10,158 nt of DNA from Sulfurimonas sp. (lineage in GTDB: Bacteria > Campylobacterota > Campylobacteria > Campylobacterales > Sulfurimonadaceae), in assembly GCA_027044845.1 (NCBI GenBank), contig JALUBM010000031.1:1-10158 (forward strand), written 5' to 3'. Position numbers and translations under genes: made by a program. Below the pieces are notes generated by a model that saw only the letters and a list, made by a program, of their open reading frames with translations, was not told the DNA's origin and ran no database searches. Below are positions 7,503-10,158 of this stretch, one piece after another (the stretch's first letter is position 1; every line of letters starts with the position of its first letter).

Positions 7503-9484
7503 AAAAAATATTGAAAAGAAGTTTTATTACACTATTTATTTTGGGAGTCCTCTCTCCTTTTGTTATTCTCGGATATTATTTAACGGCATACAAATATGAT
7601 ATATCCTCGCTGGTAGATTATAAACCCGAACTAACAAGCCGTATTTATGATAAAAATGGAGAAAAAATTGCAAATATTTTTGATAAAAAGCATAGATATT
7701 ATGCCTCATTTAATGAAATTCCTCCAAGAATTATTGAAGCACTCGTTGCTATTGAAGATACAACTTTTTTTGAACATCCTGGAGTAAATTTTGATGCAAT
7801 TTTTCGTGCCATTATCAAAGATATAAAAGCAAGAAAAATGGTAGAAGGTGCCAGTACAATTACACAACAATTAGTTAAAAATAAGCTTTTAACACGAGAG
7901 AAAAAACTCTCTCGAAAGATAAAAGAGCTAATATATTCTTTTAAACTTGAACATGCATTAACAAAAGAACAAATTTTAGAACGTTATTTGAATGAAATTT
8001 ATTTCGGACATGGATATTACGGCATAAAAACGGCGGCAGATGGTTATTTTCATAAAAAACTTTCTGATTTAACGCTTAAAGAGATGGCAATATTGGTAGG
8101 GCTACCAAAAGCACCAAGTACCTATGCACCTACAAGAAACTATGATATTTCCATGGGAAGAGCCAATCGTGTTGTAACAAGAATGCATACGCTGGGTTGG
8201 ATTGATAATAAAACATATCAAAAGGCTTTAACTGAGACACCGAAAGTTTATAATGATACGCTTACACAGAATAAAGCACCTTTTATTGTAGATGAAGTTG
8301 TTCGGAGACTGAGAAAAATGGGTATTACAGATGTCAAGACAGGTGGATACAAAATTTATACTACTATCGATTTAAAGTTGCAAAATGTCGCAAAAAATTC
8401 CCTTAAATATGCTTATAATCTGGCACTTCAAAGAATTGAGAAAGATAAAGCAAAAGATAAAAAGAACTTAAAAGAGGCACAAGATGTAAATGTGTCTCAA
8501 TTAAACGGTGCATTTGTTTCGCTAGACTCTAAGAGTGGAGATATTTTAGCACTTGTGGGAAGTGTCGATTATAAAAAAAGTTCTTATAATCGTGCAACAC
8601 AAGGTAGACGCCAGCCAGGTTCTGCTTTTAAGCCTTTTATCTATCAAGTGGCAATAGATTTAGGTTACTCAGGGGCTACAAAACTTGTCGATATTGCACA
8701 AACATATAAGTATAAAAAAAATGGGCAAGAGATGAAATGGCAGCCTAAAAATTATGAAAAAGATTATGAAGGCTTAATCACTTTAAGAAAAGCATTAATT
8801 CACTCTCGAAATCTTGCAACTATTAATCTTGTGAATGATATAGGGCTTTCTCAGCTTTTGAAAGAACTTAAAAAGTTTCATATTAAACATCTTCCTAAAG
8901 ATTTATCTATTGCCCTTGGAACAATGTCCATGTCACCACTTGAACTTGCAAAATATTATACATCATTTTCAAACTATGGGATTCAAATTAAACCACATTT
9001 GATAGCAAGTATAGACCACGGAGGTAGCACAATCTATAAAAAGCAGGAAGTTGCTTACTATATAACCACACCGACACAGTCATTTATAATGACAACGATA
9101 CTGCGTGATGTCGTAAAGAGAGGAACAGGACGAAAAGCAAGAGTTAAAGGAATTGAACTCGCTGGAAAAACTGGGACAACAAATAATAATGTGGATGCTT
9201 GGTTTGCAGGATATTCTCCTACTATAGAGACAGTTGTCTGGTTTGGAAATGATGACAATACACCAATGTATCATAAAGAGACAGGAGGGCGTGTTTCAGC
9301 TCCTGCCTTTGCCTATTATTTTAGACATCTTTTAAAATTCTATCCACAGATAAAAAGAAAATTTGATATTCCAAAAGGAATTATAGAGGTAAACATAAAT
9401 GGAGGAAAAGAGTACTTTAGCAATATATCAAAACCACCGAGAAGTGAGCAAGAAGTTGACCCAGAGGGAGAACTTCTATTTTAG
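7499..9484 (+). CDS. mrcA: Class A penicillin-binding protein 1A (bifunctional glycosyltransferase/transpeptidase)
   Basis: This protein polymerises lipid II into glycan strands and cross-links the peptides, anchored in the inner membrane with its domains in the periplasm. Residues about 8-29 form the signal anchor. The GT51 domain shows EDTTFFEHPGVN (catalytic E86), GASTITQQLVKN (from about residue 117) and ERYLNEIYFG (161-170). The transpeptidase domain shows SAFK (nucleophile S375, K378), SRN (436-438) and KTGT (557-560), followed by DAWFAGYSP. All catalytic motifs are present, and 661 residues is normal for the Campylobacterota form. The start overlaps the ABC stop as ATGA, with AGGAAA at 7485-7490. 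It ends the operon and converges on leuA with overlapping stops. By recall, the Campylobacter counterpart is called pbpA and lies close downstream of alaS and maf. Confidence 0.96.
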   Translation: MKKILKRSFITLFILGVLSPFVILGYYLTAYKYDISSLVDYKPELTSRIYDKNGEKIANIFDKKHRYYASFNEIPPRIIEALVAIEDTTFFEHPGVNFDAIFRAIIKDIKARKMVEGASTITQQLVKNKLLTREKKLSRKIKELIYSFKLEHALTKEQILERYLNEIYFGHGYYGIKTAADGYFHKKLSDLTLKEMAILVGLPKAPSTYAPTRNYDISMGRANRVVTRMHTLGWIDNKTYQKALTETPKVYNDTLTQNKAPFIVDEVVRRLRKMGITDVKTGGYKIYTTIDLKLQNVAKNSLKYAYNLALQRIEKDKAKDKKNLKEAQDVNVSQLNGAFVSLDSKSGDILALVGSVDYKKSSYNRATQGRRQPGSAFKPFIYQVAIDLGYSGATKLVDIAQTYKYKKNGQEMKWQPKNYEKDYEGLITLRKALIHSRNLATINLVNDIGLSQLLKELKKFHIKHLPKDLSIALGTMSMSPLELAKYYTSFSNYGIQIKPHLIASIDHGGSTIYKKQEVAYYITTPTQSFIMTTILRDVVKRGTGRKARVKGIELAGKTGTTNNNVDAWFAGYSPTIETVVWFGNDDNTPMYHKETGGRVSAPAFAYYFRHLLKFYPQIKRKFDIPKGIIEVNINGGKEYFSNISKPPRSEQEVDPEGELLF

Positions 9485-10158
9485 GATACTGTTGTTTTAA
9501 AGGCTCTATTTAGGGCACAAAATATAGCTTTGATAGAAGCTATTGTGATGTCGTTATCTGCACCAATACCAAAACAAGAAAGAACCTCTCTACTTTGAAT
9601 TTCTATGTAAGCAACAGCCTTTGCCGTGCTTTTGTCGCCGCAAGAGTGTTCAGAGTATGACTTAATAGCAAAGTTGTTTTTATACTCTTTCATCAATGCA
9701 TTTTTACATGCATCAATAGGTCCATTTCCCTCACCTTTTGATGTAATAACACTCTCATCATACTTGTATATTAAAATACATGTAGAAGTTCCATTATCTG
9801 AAGAGAGCGTAAAATCTATAAAAGAAATATGCTCATCAATATTGAAATAAGTATTTTTAAATACTTCAAGTATCTCATCTGATTCTAATTCTCTGCCTTT
9901 TTCATCGCTTAATGTCTGTACCACACGACCAATTTCTGGATGCATTGCTTTTGGAAGATGATAACCATAATTTTTTTCTAAAATGTACGCTACTCCACCC
10001 TTTCCTGATTGTGAGTTAATACGGATAATGGACTCGTAAGTGCGTCCAACATCAGCAGGGTCTATTGGTAAGTAGGGTACTTCCCAAAATGGTTCCTCTT
10101 TTGCTTGTTGGTAGGCTAACCCCTTGTTAATGGCATCTTGATGTGAACCAGAAAATGC
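9481..10158 (-). CDS. leuA: 2-isopropylmalate synthase, C-terminal part (5' end beyond window)
   Basis: LeuA condenses acetyl-CoA with 2-oxoisovalerate to start leucine synthesis. The window holds the last 225 codons; the frame is open to the right edge, so the start and most of the TIM barrel lie outside. Visible in order are AFSGSHQDAI, PYLPIDPADVGRTYE and INSQSGKGGVAY from the barrel end, then the leucine-binding regulatory domain with GEGNGPIDA and a final FGIGADNDITIASIKA. The WEVPYLPIDP plus NSQSGKGG combination points to the longer LeuA class best known from actinobacteria and yeast, not the roughly 510-residue form I recall from Campylobacter jejuni. An internal ATG at 9945 is not the real start, because family sequence continues upstream of it. 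The TAA at 9483-9481 overlaps the PBP stop on the other strand. Presence of the regulatory domain suggests leucine feedback inhibition. Confidence 0.95.
   Translation of the reverse strand, partial: AFSGSHQDAINKGLAYQQAKEEPFWEVPYLPIDPADVGRTYESIIRINSQSGKGGVAYILEKNYGYHLPKAMHPEIGRVVQTLSDEKGRELESDEILEVFKNTYFNIDEHISFIDFTLSSDNGTSTCILIYKYDESVITSKGEGNGPIDACKNALMKEYKNNFAIKSYSEHSCGDKSTAKAVAYIEIQSREVLSCFGIGADNDITIASIKAIFCALNRAFKTTVS
9524..9543. other. Short inverted repeat just past the PBP stop, inside the leuA 3' end
   Basis: ATAGCTT (9524-9530) and AAGCTAT (9537-9543) form a perfect 7-bp stem with a 6-base loop, 40 bases beyond the PBP stop. On the minus strand it is followed by ATTTTG, and on the plus strand by no T-run. 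It might slow or end transcription from either side of the convergent junction, but the stem is AT-rich and lies in leuA coding sequence, so a terminator role is weakly supported. Confidence 0.25.

Noticed and set aside
9524..9543. Calling the inverted repeat a bona fide rho-independent terminator
   Set aside because: The stem is short and AT-rich with no strong T-run on either strand, and it lies within leuA coding sequence. It is kept only as a low-confidence structure.
9626..9850. Plus-strand open frame of 74 codons opposite leuA
   Set aside because: The leuA regulatory domain on the other strand is clearly real and conserved here. The plus frame has no recognisable feature and no convincing start signal.
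9481..9945. Treating the minus-strand ATG at 9945 as the start of a separate 154-residue gene
   Set aside because: The frame continues upstream with unmistakable LeuA sequence to the window edge, so the ATG is internal.
1..10158. tRNA, rRNA, CRISPR array, insertion sequence, toxin-antitoxin or phage-defence module
   Set aside because: Essentially all DNA is accounted for by housekeeping-type genes. I saw no cloverleaf, regularly spaced repeats, transposase motifs or terminal inverted repeats.

Overview
The window looks like a piece of a Campylobacterota chromosome, most like a Sulfurimonas-type chemolithotroph. The DNA is AT-rich and tightly packed. The alaS promoter has T-tracts in place of a clear -35 box. 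The divergent Maf protein and the alaS...maf...penicillin-binding-protein order match what I recall from Campylobacter and relatives. This assignment is inferred from protein character and gene order; no search was possible.

Layout. (1) Positions 1-1842, minus strand: most of a HyfB/HycC-type membrane subunit of a group 4 hydrogenase or formate-hydrogenlyase-like complex. It runs off the left edge with no stop. (2) Positions 1843-2061: a 219-base divergent control region with one candidate promoter facing each way. (3) Positions 2062-9484, plus strand: a six-gene block consisting of alaS, a small four-helix membrane protein, maf, bioF-like, an orphan DppD-type ABC ATPase, and a class A penicillin-binding protein (PBP1A). 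Four of its five junctions overlap and the fifth gap is 12 bases, so it is very probably one transcription unit. (4) Positions 9481-10158, minus strand: the C-terminal part of leuA, which converges on the PBP gene so closely that the two stop codons overlap.

The six-gene block is a mixed housekeeping operon: tRNA charging, nucleotide-pool cleaning, a biotin-type alpha-oxoamine synthase, an ABC ATPase, and wall synthesis. The genes probably share transcription rather than a pathway. No gene stretch shows frameshifts or insertion-sequence traces. I saw no tRNA, rRNA, CRISPR array or mobile element.

The strongest unexplained signal is at the DNA level. The palindrome TACATGTA occurs ten times, where a random model predicts well under one. 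Every ACATGT in the window is embedded in it. All copies lie inside genes, in two different reading phases, and seven cluster between 4031 and 6688. It resembles a highly iterated palindrome or recognition word rather than a protein-level constraint.
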